Source: Candidatus Cryptobacteroides excrementavium (GTDB lineage: Bacteria; Bacteroidota; Bacteroidia; Bacteroidales; UBA932). Taken from it: a stretch of 33,386 nt of DNA. The DNA is taken from NCBI GenBank assembly GCA_017695025.1, contig JADILX010000124.1, positions 1-33,386 on the forward strand, in the 5' to 3' direction. Shown here one piece after another: positions 25,862 to 33,386 of this stretch. Below the pieces are notes generated by a model that saw only the letters and a program-made list of their open reading frames with translations, did not search any database and was not told where the DNA came from. Position 1 is the first letter of the stretch. The number at the start of each line of letters is the position of its first letter. The translations under genes and the position numbers were made by a program.

Positions 25862-27577
25862 ATGAAACGGAACAAACCGCTCGGCGCCGCTCATCAAAGC
25901 CGCGGCCCTGTGCTTCTGGTCTGGAGCCTTGTACTGATTTTTGCGGGCATGATGTCAGTCCCGTTCCTTGTGCCGCATTGCGGTTTCCTTGCTCTGGCAG
26001 GTATTGTGCCGCTGCTGATGATGGAGAGGATTGTCTCCCTGTCGGGTATGCGCCGGGGGTGGATATATCATTACAGCGCGTTCGTGCTGTGGAATGCTGC
26101 GACGACATTCTGGGTATGCAACGCCACGGTGGGCGGAGGACTTTTTGCAATTTTTGCGAATGCCTTCCAGATGTCGTTGATATTCGGGATTTTCCGCTAT
26201 AGCCGGAAATATTTCGGGGGAGTCCTTCCATATGTGTTGCTTGCTGCGTTGTGGATAGCATGGGAGCGGCTGTATTTCGATGCGCAGATTTCATGGCCAT
26301 GGCTTGTGCTCGGCAATGCATTTGCAAGGAGTATCGGGTCAATCCAATGGTATGAGTACACCGGTCAGTTGGGAGGCTCGCTCTGGATATGGCTCTCGAA
26401 TCTTTCCATATTCGGGATAATGGTGGCCCTTTCGGACGGAAGATGGGCGTTCAGATGGAATGTGAAGGCAAAGATTGCCTCAGTGTGCGGTCTGGTTGTT
26501 GTGATTGCCGCACCGTTTGTCGTCTCTGGTATGATATACCGGCATTATGAGGAGACGGCCTCTCCGCTTGATGTCGTTATACTCCAGCCGAATATCGACC
26601 CTTACAACAAGTTCCAGGCAATGTCGCAGGACCAGCAGAACAGCGTGCTGCTCAGCCAGATGCGTGAGACCATGCCGGACAGGATGGCCCCGGATTCCAG
26701 TGCCGTTTCACCGTGTGGAAGGCCTGATTCCGCTTCATTGGCCGATATGCCTGCAGTTCCGGCCCCATTGCTTGTCGTGGCACCGGAGACATTTACTAAT
26801 GATGTGATTACCAATAATGTCAGCACCGGCAGGACATTCAGGGCCTTCACATCGTTTCTTCAGGACTACCCTGGAGTAAGCATGATATTCGGGGCGTCTT
26901 CCTACACTTATTATGACGGTCCAGAGCCACCTTCGCATACTGCAAGAAGGATAGGGAACAGGTGGTATGAGTCCCACAACTCAGCCCTGTCCGTGGACGG
27001 GAGCGGACAGTATGACATCTTCCATAAGAGCCGGCTTGTCCCTGCTGTGGAGATGACTCCTTATCCGGCATTCTTCTGCCGCGTGGATGACATGCTCGGC
27101 GGTGTGATGGGGAGATGCGTGGGACAGGACGGGGTGTCTCTGCTGCATTGCGGCAGGATTCCTGTCGGCTGTGCCGTCTGCTATGAGTCTGTCTATGGGG
27201 AATATTTTACCGGATATGTGAAAGCAGGGGCGCAGGTCATGACCATCATTACCAATGATGCGTGGTGGAAAGACACTCCGGGCTATCGCCAGCATCTTTC
27301 GTATGCATCGCTGAGGGCTATCGAGACACGCCGGGACATAGCAAGGAGCGCCAACACGGGGATTTCAGCCATCATAGACCAGAAAGGGGAGATTGTAGAG
27401 AGGACAGGATGGTGGGAGCCTGCCGTTATCCGGGGCACCGTAAACCTCAATGACAGGGTTACTTTCTATGTGGCCCACGGGGACATCGTTGGCCGTGTTG
27501 CCGTATTCCTGTCGGGACTTCTTCTGCTTGCCATGTTTGTCCGCATGCTTGTCCCTGCGAAAAGACGGTGCCGTTGA
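25862..27577 (+). CDS. lnt: Apolipoprotein N-acyltransferase
   Basis: N-terminal TM block, LVVAPETFTN, FHKSRLVPAVEMTPYP, VGCAVCYESVYGEYF, ITNDAWWKDTPGYRQHLSYASLRAIETRRDIARSANTGISAII nitrilase-like catalytic region. Confidence 0.95.
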   Translation: MKRNKPLGAAHQSRGPVLLVWSLVLIFAGMMSVPFLVPHCGFLALAGIVPLLMMERIVSLSGMRRGWIYHYSAFVLWNAATTFWVCNATVGGGLFAIFANAFQMSLIFGIFRYSRKYFGGVLPYVLLAALWIAWERLYFDAQISWPWLVLGNAFARSIGSIQWYEYTGQLGGSLWIWLSNLSIFGIMVALSDGRWAFRWNVKAKIASVCGLVVVIAAPFVVSGMIYRHYEETASPLDVVILQPNIDPYNKFQAMSQDQQNSVLLSQMRETMPDRMAPDSSAVSPCGRPDSASLADMPAVPAPLLVVAPETFTNDVITNNVSTGRTFRAFTSFLQDYPGVSMIFGASSYTYYDGPEPPSHTARRIGNRWYESHNSALSVDGSGQYDIFHKSRLVPAVEMTPYPAFFCRVDDMLGGVMGRCVGQDGVSLLHCGRIPVGCAVCYESVYGEYFTGYVKAGAQVMTIITNDAWWKDTPGYRQHLSYASLRAIETRRDIARSANTGISAIIDQKGEIVERTGWWEPAVIRGTVNLNDRVTFYVAHGDIVGRVAVFLSGLLLLAMFVRMLVPAKRRCR

Positions 27578-27600
27578 TTTTTTACTTTAATATAATTTAC

Positions 27601-27608
27601 TATCTTTG
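27601..27608 (+). promoter_or_regulatory. Possible -7 box for the OM protein gene at 27668
   Basis: TATCTTTG, with a TTTT tetramer at -33 spacing. Confidence 0.45.
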
Positions 27609-27667
27609 TTCAGTTTGCGGACAGCAGAGTGAGATCTGCAGACAATGTTTCACTAAAATCATATCGC

Positions 27668-28297
27668 ATGAAAAAAGTATTGATTCTGATTTCCGCCCTT
27701 TTCTTCATCGTATCTGTCCTGGATGTCAAGGGCGAGGATTTCCGCAGGAAATACAGGAATTTCAGCTGGTCCCAGATGTCTCTCACACCTTCGGACTATC
27801 CTGACATGGATCCTGCCAAGTCGAAGTTCGGTGCATCTTTCGTGACCGGCCGTACATTCTTTTTCCACAGCAAGCCGATTCTCGGGATGATAAAGTTCGG
27901 TCTTGACGCTACATGGGTGGATCTGAACTGGAACAACTACACCAGCGAGTATATGGGAGAAAACGGGATGGAAACAGCGTCTAACCATCAGATTGAATAT
28001 TCTCTCCATGTCGGCCCGTCTGTTGCCATCAATCCTGTCGGGAAACTTAACATCAATGCCTATTTCCGCTATGCCCCGACATTTTCGGCCCAACTGTCTA
28101 TGACCGATGATTTTGCACTCTATGGCAACTATGCTACAATGTTTGTTACCGGGGGCATGGTATCATGGGGAATCATAGGAGTCGGCGCCGAATACAGGTT
28201 CGGTAACTGCAACTATAAGACACTTCTCGGAGACGGTGTCGCTGCCGCCATGGACATGTCAGGCTTCCGTGCATTCATCACTCTGAGATTTAAATGA
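27668..28297 (+). CDS. Predicted secreted/outer-membrane beta-barrel protein, function unknown
   Basis: MKKVLILISALFFIVSVLDVKG signal peptide, alternating strands, C-terminal GFRAFITLRFK ending like an OMP. Track start 27629 moved to ATG 27668. Confidence 0.75.
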   Translation: MKKVLILISALFFIVSVLDVKGEDFRRKYRNFSWSQMSLTPSDYPDMDPAKSKFGASFVTGRTFFFHSKPILGMIKFGLDATWVDLNWNNYTSEYMGENGMETASNHQIEYSLHVGPSVAINPVGKLNINAYFRYAPTFSAQLSMTDDFALYGNYATMFVTGGMVSWGIIGVGAEYRFGNCNYKTLLGDGVAAAMDMSGFRAFITLRFK

Positions 28298-28331
28298 TGA
28301 AGCCGGCCCATAAGTATGACGGGGCTTTTTC

Positions 28332-28373
28332 AAAAAATAGGGTGAGTCAGATTTTTGACCCACCCTATTTTTT
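28332..28373. terminator. Bidirectional terminator between convergent OM protein genes
   Basis: aaaaaatagggtgagtca-N6-tgacccaccctatttttt, 18-bp stem with one mismatch; A/T tracts on both sides. Confidence 0.88.
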
Positions 28374-28421
28374 CGTGTCTGACTTGCGCAGGTGTCAGAC
28401 ACTTTCGTTATGAAACAGTTT

Positions 28422-28883
28422 TTAGAATCTGTAGCGGACAGAGAATGACGGGATGAATCCATACATTCCCTCAAGGAAGAATGAAGCCCCTCCTTTATGT
28501 GCATACAGTCCGAACTGCGGCTTGAGGTCGACTGATAACTGGAGAGGGAACCAGAATGTATAGTCGAGGCCTACCTGTCCCTGGACGGCAATGCTTGCGC
28601 CCCTGTTGAATCCGAGGGCAAGGCCCGGGCCTGCATAAAATCCCCATTTGCCCCTGTCTGTCCATGCCGGCTGTGCAATCATGAAGTTATAGGTAGAGGA
28701 AATGTCAAAACTGTTGAACATGAATGTTCCCAGGTTTGCCTCCACGAAGTTGGCCCCTCCGAGAGTGTGCTGATAACTTATTTCCGTGTTCGTCCCCCAT
28801 CTTACGCCGATCGCTTTCGGCTGTGCTGCCGCAACGGCTGATATTCCTAATACCAGTGCGGCGGTTAGAATCAATCTTTTCAT
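28422..28883 (-). CDS. Small outer-membrane beta-barrel protein, function unknown
   Basis: MKRLILTAALVLGISAVAAAQPKAIGVRWG signal peptide, FYAGPGLALGF, C-terminal SFSVRYRF. Track start 28949 moved to ATG 28883. Confidence 0.8.
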   Translation of the reverse strand: MKRLILTAALVLGISAVAAAQPKAIGVRWGTNTEISYQHTLGGANFVEANLGTFMFNSFDISSTYNFMIAQPAWTDRGKWGFYAGPGLALGFNRGASIAVQGQVGLDYTFWFPLQLSVDLKPQFGLYAHKGGASFFLEGMYGFIPSFSVRYRF

Positions 28884-29031
28884 CACAATATTGTTTTTAG
28901 ATCCTCTTTCTTTAGAGAACTTGACGAAGATAGTCTTTTTAATCTGCAAAACCTAATTTTTTCTGTCAAAAAATGGGTTTTGCTGCCATTGGCCGACGGT
29001 CCGGATATATGGCGGAGGGGGGAAGAAAAAT

Positions 29032-29069
29032 GAAGAAACCGACCTCAATTATTTTGGGGTCGGCTTCTC
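29032..29069 (-). terminator. Terminator after pnp
   Basis: gaagaaaccgacctc...ggggtcggcttctc stem; minus transcript continues into a U-rich tract (catttttcttcc). Confidence 0.7.
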
Positions 29070-29105
29070 TTCCATATTGTCTTTGACTATTTTCCGTAGT
29101 CTGTC

Positions 29106-31484
29106 TCAGAACATGTCCGGGTCGTTGTAGTCGGGTGTCTCGAATCCGGCATCTGACGGTGCATTGTAGCCTGATTCGGCTGGACGGGACTCTTGTCTCG
29201 GCTGCCTGTGGCTGTTGTCGCGTCTTGGCCCTTTCCCCTGACGGCGGTCGTCGCTGCCTCTTCTTTCGTTGCGGCCTGTGCTGCGGCTGTCGCGGCGGGG
29301 AGCCTTGTCCCCGTTCTGAGGCCGCGGCCTGCGCTCCGGCTCGACATAGCCTTCAGGCTTTTCAAGGAGAGCCTTGCGTGAAAGTCTCATCTTGCCTGTC
29401 TTAGGGTCAATCTCGAGGAGTTTCACGTCCACTTCGTCTCCGACATTGATGACATCTTCCACCTTGTCGGTCTTTCCCCAGTCAATCTCGGAAATGTGCA
29501 GAAGCCCTTCCTTGCCCGGAAGTATCTCTACGAAGGCACCGAACTCGAGGACGGACACCACTTTCCCGTGATATACCTGTCCTACCTCAGGCACTGCGCA
29601 GATGCTGTTGATCCATTCGAGGGCCTTGTCCATGGCAGCCTTGTCCTGTCCGAATATGTCCACAACACCTTCGCTGACTCCGTTGTTGTTCTCCTCGGTG
29701 ATAGTGACGGTGGTGCCTGTCTCCTTCTGTATCTTCTGGATGACTTCGCCTCCTTTGCCGATGACGGCTCCGATGAAGTCACCAGGAATCCTGATCTGGA
29801 TGATACGAGGCACGAACGGCTTGTAGTCTGCGCGTGGCTCGCTGATGCATTTCATCATTTCGCCCATGATGTGCATCCTGCCCTGACGTGCCTGTTCAAG
29901 TGCTTTTTCGAGCACATCATATGAAAGTCCGTCCACCTTGATGTCCATCTGGGTGGCAGTGATACCGTCTTTTGTACCTGTCACCTTGAAGTCCATGTCT
30001 CCGAGATGGTCTTCGTCCCCAAGGATATCGCTGAGGATGGCATATCTGTCGTTAGGATTCTTTTCGTCGGTGATGAGTCCCATTGCTATACCGGCTACAG
30101 GTTTCTTTATCTTTACGCCGGCATCCATGAGTGCAAGACAGCCTGCACATACAGTGGCCATGGATGAGGATCCGTTGGACTCGAGTATGTCGGAAACCAC
30201 ACGGACTGCATATGGGTTTTCAGGGGCGAGCGGAACCATCGGCTTGAGGGCTCTCCATGCCAGGTTGCCATGTCCGATCTCGCGGCGGCCTACGCCTCTC
30301 TGTGCCTTTGCCTCGCCTGTTGAGAACGGAGGGAAATTGTAGTGGAGTACAAACTGCTCTGTACCCTGTACAAGCACCTCATCCAGTTCCTTCATGTCGA
30401 GTTTTGTCCCGAGTGTCACTGTGGAAAGAGACTGGGTCTCGCCTCTTGTGAAGATTGCAGAGCCGTGGGCGCAAGGCAGATAGCCGGCCTCGCACCATAT
30501 AGGCCTTATCTGTGTGGTGCTTCTTCCGTCAAGACGTATGCCTTCATCGAGGATCATGTTCCTCATGGCAGCCTTCTCGACAGCGTGGTAATATCTTTCC
30601 ACCATCATTTTCTTGGCTTCCCTGTCCTCTTCCGGAAGAGTCTGGTAGAATTCTTCCTTGAGGGCATCGAATGCATCGGACCTTTCGTGCTTTCCTGAGC
30701 CTGACTTTGCTATTGCGTAGCATCTGTCATAGCAGAAAGCCTCTACAGCCTTACGGAGTTCCTCGTCGTTTTCTTCGTGGCAGTATGTCCTCTTGACTGT
30801 CTTGCCGGCCTCTTCCATGAGTTCCATCTGCACCTTGCAGTGCTTCTTTATCTCCTCATGGGCAAATTTGATGGCTTCCAGCATTTCAGCCTCGCTCACT
30901 TCCTTCATTTCGCCCTCCACCATCATGATGTTGTCGTAAGTGGCGGCAACCATAAGGTCAATGTCGGCATCAGCCATTTCGCTGAAGCCAGGGTTGATTC
31001 TCAACTGTCCCCCGATTCTGGCGACGCGGACTTCGGAGATTGGGCCTCCGAAAGGTATGTCGCTGACTGCAAGAGCCGATGAGGCTGCAAGCCCTGCAAG
31101 TGCATCAGGCTGTATGTCCTTTTCGGCTGAGATGAGGTTGATGGTTACATATACCTCAGCATGGAAATCCTCCGGGAAAAGAGGCCTCAAGGCCCTGTCC
31201 ACGAGTCTTGCAGTAAGGATTTCCGCATCAGACGCCTTGCCTTCACGCTTCATGAATCCGCCAGGGAACCTTCCTGCAGAAGCGAACTTTTCCTTGTAGT
31301 CCACCTGAAGCGGCATGAAGTCTACATCTTCTTTTGCGTCTTTTGCGCAAGTGACGCAGGCGAGAAGCATTGTGCCTCCCATTTTTACAACGACAGAGCC
31401 GTCTGCCTGCTTGGCAAGTTTGCCGGTTTCGATTTCGATTACCCTACCGTCGGATAATTCGATTTTCTTGTTGATAATATTCAT
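29106..31484 (-). CDS. pnp: Polyribonucleotide nucleotidyltransferase (PNPase)
   Basis: Two RNase PH domains ([40 protein letters not shown]-like [18 protein letters not shown]), KH ([24 protein letters not shown]), S1 ([33 protein letters not shown]). Confidence 0.97.
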   Translation of the reverse strand: MNIINKKIELSDGRVIEIETGKLAKQADGSVVVKMGGTMLLACVTCAKDAKEDVDFMPLQVDYKEKFASAGRFPGGFMKREGKASDAEILTARLVDRALRPLFPEDFHAEVYVTINLISAEKDIQPDALAGLAASSALAVSDIPFGGPISEVRVARIGGQLRINPGFSEMADADIDLMVAATYDNIMMVEGEMKEVSEAEMLEAIKFAHEEIKKHCKVQMELMEEAGKTVKRTYCHEENDEELRKAVEAFCYDRCYAIAKSGSGKHERSDAFDALKEEFYQTLPEEDREAKKMMVERYYHAVEKAAMRNMILDEGIRLDGRSTTQIRPIWCEAGYLPCAHGSAIFTRGETQSLSTVTLGTKLDMKELDEVLVQGTEQFVLHYNFPPFSTGEAKAQRGVGRREIGHGNLAWRALKPMVPLAPENPYAVRVVSDILESNGSSSMATVCAGCLALMDAGVKIKKPVAGIAMGLITDEKNPNDRYAILSDILGDEDHLGDMDFKVTGTKDGITATQMDIKVDGLSYDVLEKALEQARQGRMHIMGEMMKCISEPRADYKPFVPRIIQIRIPGDFIGAVIGKGGEVIQKIQKETGTTVTITEENNNGVSEGVVDIFGQDKAAMDKALEWINSICAVPEVGQVYHGKVVSVLEFGAFVEILPGKEGLLHISEIDWGKTDKVEDVINVGDEVDVKLLEIDPKTGKMRLSRKALLEKPEGYVEPERRPRPQNGDKAPRRDSRSTGRNERRGSDDRRQGKGPRRDNSHRQPRQESRPAESGYNAPSDAGFETPDYNDPDMF

Positions 31485-31616
31485 GTAAAATCTTTCGACC
31501 TGCCTCCCCCTATGGGAGTGGATTAATAATACTGTTTCCTCGTACTTCTTTAATATATATTGTGTCTGGTGCCTGCCGCAGGTCGTTTGTAAGCAGGGCC
31601 AAAGTCTTTTCGCATT

Positions 31617-31652
31617 GAAAAAGGGGGTATCCGTTCAGGAATCCCCCTTTTC
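31617..31652 (-). terminator. Terminator/attenuator between rpsO and pnp
   Basis: aaaaagggggtatcc...ggaatcccccttttt-type inverted repeat immediately downstream of the rpsO stop. Confidence 0.75.
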
Positions 31653-31670
31653 ATCCTACACAAGTATTGT

Positions 31671-31946
31671 TTATCGACGGAGTCCGAGCTCCTTGACGAT
31701 AGTTCTGTATCTCTCGATGTCCTTCTCCTTGAGGTAGTCAAGAAGACGGCGTCTCTTGCCGACCAGTCTCAGCAGAGAAAGACGGGTTACATGGTCTTTC
31801 TTGTTTGTCTTGAGGTGCTCGGTAAGGTGAGCGATACGGTAGGAAAATAGAGCAACTTGACTCTCCGGAGAGCCGGTGTCAGTATTGGACTTCCCGTACT
31901 TCGCGAAAATCTCCTGCTTCTTTTCAGCCTGTAAATATTCAGCCAT
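31671..31946 (-). CDS. rpsO: 30S ribosomal protein uS15
   Basis: [76 protein letters not shown]. Confidence 0.97.
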   Translation of the reverse strand: MAEYLQAEKKQEIFAKYGKSNTDTGSPESQVALFSYRIAHLTEHLKTNKKDHVTRLSLLRLVGKRRRLLDYLKEKDIERYRTIVKELGLRR

Positions 31947-32016
31947 TTTGCAAAAAGATTAATGAGTTGATAAAAAATTATTGCATATTTGTCCCTCGCG
32001 GGAAAACAAGCGGGCG

Positions 32017-32047
32017 CAAAGATACATATAAATTCCGACTAAACAAA
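32017..32047 (-). promoter_or_regulatory. Bacteroidetes-type promoter for rpsO
   Basis: Minus strand TTTG-N19-TATCTTTG. Confidence 0.78.
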
Positions 32048-32107
32048 CCTTTGTGCGAATTTATTTTGTGCTGTTCCGTCTGCCTGTTTCTCTGCCCTAC
32101 CATACAG

Positions 32108-33052
32108 ATGAAGATGACGGGAGAAAAACGGTTCCAGGACCCTTTGGCCGGCGAGGTGATATTCAGGAAAAGCAGGCGCTGCCGCAGGATAAGCATAAGG
32201 GTGCATCCTGTGCGGGGCATCTGTGTGTCTGTACCCTGGTTTCTCCGGTATGATGACGGGATGCGGTTCTATATGCAGAAAAGGGAATGGGTGTGCATGG
32301 TGGCCGAAAGGCAGAGGGAGAGGCTCAAGGCGGCCGAAGCCGGCGGGCAGGCCATATCCATGCTTTCATCAGGCTCGCGTGTACGTACCCTTCTGTCGGA
32401 GATAGTCTTCTCAAGGATGGCCGGGGCAGCGGGGGAGGCATGCCTGGATACCCCGGAGCCGGGCCGGGCGGATGCCGGTGGTACAGGCATCATTGTCAGG
32501 CCGCTGATTCTGGAAGATGTCAGGCAGACAGGGCGGCTTTATCTCAGCCCGGACAAGCCGCTGTCAAGAAAGACGGTATGCTATCCTGACACTTTGCCGG
32601 AAGAGGGCAGCGCAGCCCTGTCATCGCTGCTGTCGGATGTGCTTGTGAAGATATTGCGTGATGAGGCGAAGTCCCTGCTGCCTGTCAGGCTTTCTTATCT
32701 TGCCGGAAGATACGGTATGAAATACAAGGCGGTGTCCATCAAGCACAACATATCCAACTGGGGCAGTTGTTCCGCTCTCGGAAATATCAATCTCAACCTC
32801 AATCTTGTCCGGCTTCCTGAGCCTGTGTGCGACTATGTTCTCCTGCATGAACTGGCCCATCTCAAGTATCGTGACCACGGTGTGGGGTTTCATGGCTTTC
32901 TTGAAGAGATGTGTGCTGACAATATGCTGCGGCTTTCGTCTCTCGGCGACCCTTATGCCGATGAAGTCATGGCTTCCGTGCGCAAGAGCAGGTCGGCCCG
33001 TCCGTACAGCCATGTCCTTGAGCGTGAGGTGAAGAAATACCGGCTTCTGTAA
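32108..33052 (+). CDS. YgjP/M48-like metallopeptidase-fold protein
   Basis: SNWGSCSALGNINLNLNLVRLPEPVCDYVLLHELAHLKYRDHGVGFHGFLEEM (HExxH zinc motif). Track start 31967 overlaps the rpsO promoter; ATG 32108 preferred. Confidence 0.85.
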   Translation: MKMTGEKRFQDPLAGEVIFRKSRRCRRISIRVHPVRGICVSVPWFLRYDDGMRFYMQKREWVCMVAERQRERLKAAEAGGQAISMLSSGSRVRTLLSEIVFSRMAGAAGEACLDTPEPGRADAGGTGIIVRPLILEDVRQTGRLYLSPDKPLSRKTVCYPDTLPEEGSAALSSLLSDVLVKILRDEAKSLLPVRLSYLAGRYGMKYKAVSIKHNISNWGSCSALGNINLNLNLVRLPEPVCDYVLLHELAHLKYRDHGVGFHGFLEEMCADNMLRLSSLGDPYADEVMASVRKSRSARPYSHVLEREVKKYRLL

Positions 33053-33386
33053 GTCTTGCCGTCATGCGCCTGAAACGGATAAAGTAGAAGATGCCTGCTG
33101 TTGTCAGGCCGATCGGGAATCCCATCCATATGCCAGTCACGCCAAGCCCTGCCTTGAAGCCGAGCAGCCAGGCCGCAGGAATGGCGATGACGTAATAACT
33201 GACAAAGGCCATTGCCATTATCGGCTTTACATCCTGGATGCCTCGGAGGGCATTGCAGAAACAGAGTTGCAGCCCGTCGCCGAACTGGTATGAGAACAGT
33301 ACGAAAAGCAGGGAGACGGCTATGGCCGTGACTTCAGGGGAGTCGGTGAACATCCCTATGATGGGGATGCGGAATGCATATATGGC
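32967..33386 (-). CDS. MATE family efflux transporter, C-terminal part (5' end beyond window edge)
   Basis: Frame open to window edge; TDSPEVTAIAVSLLFVLFSYQFGDGLQLCFCNALRGIQDVKPIMAMAFVSYYVIAIPAAWLLGFKAGLGVTGIWMGFPIGLT is typical of MATE C-terminal half. Confidence 0.88.
   Translation of the reverse strand, partial: AIYAFRIPIIGMFTDSPEVTAIAVSLLFVLFSYQFGDGLQLCFCNALRGIQDVKPIMAMAFVSYYVIAIPAAWLLGFKAGLGVTGIWMGFPIGLTTAGIFYFIRFRRMTARLTEAGISSPHAQGHGCTDGPTCSCARKP

Overview
Bacteroidales-type chromosomal window (inferred from gene content, Bacteroidetes -33/-7 promoters and OM beta-barrel families). It is mostly core and housekeeping genes. I see no rRNA, tRNA, CRISPR array, transposase or phage gene. 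Content in order: edge-truncated putative porin; pncA-pncB NAD salvage; an AmgK-like sugar kinase fused to a RapZ C-terminal domain, overlapping a MurU-like nucleotidyltransferase; CPBP protease plus a second sugar nucleotidyltransferase; FtsB-like protein; purB; AAA/DUF4143 ATPase; folP; acetyltransferase; rpsU; sirtuin plus ATPase; rplU-rpmA; serS-ruvC; large OM beta-barrel protein; rluD, PASTA and DUF362 genes; LysE exporter; lnt; two small OM proteins; rpsO-pnp; YgjP-like metallopeptidase; edge-truncated MATE transporter. The two strongest leads are (1) the AmgK-like kinase / RapZ-C fusion with MurU, which looks like an aminosugar-sensing peptidoglycan-recycling module, and (2) a monocistronic rpsU (bS21) with an almost full-length Shine-Dalgarno sequence, in a phylum whose ribosomes normally hide the anti-SD. 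Secondary leads are a structured rplU leader, five promoters with identical 19-nt spacing, a 39-bp coding tandem repeat, a non-zinc YxxR sirtuin coupled to an ATPase, and a convergent gene overlap. Most long antisense ORFs in the supplied track were rejected as shadows of real genes.
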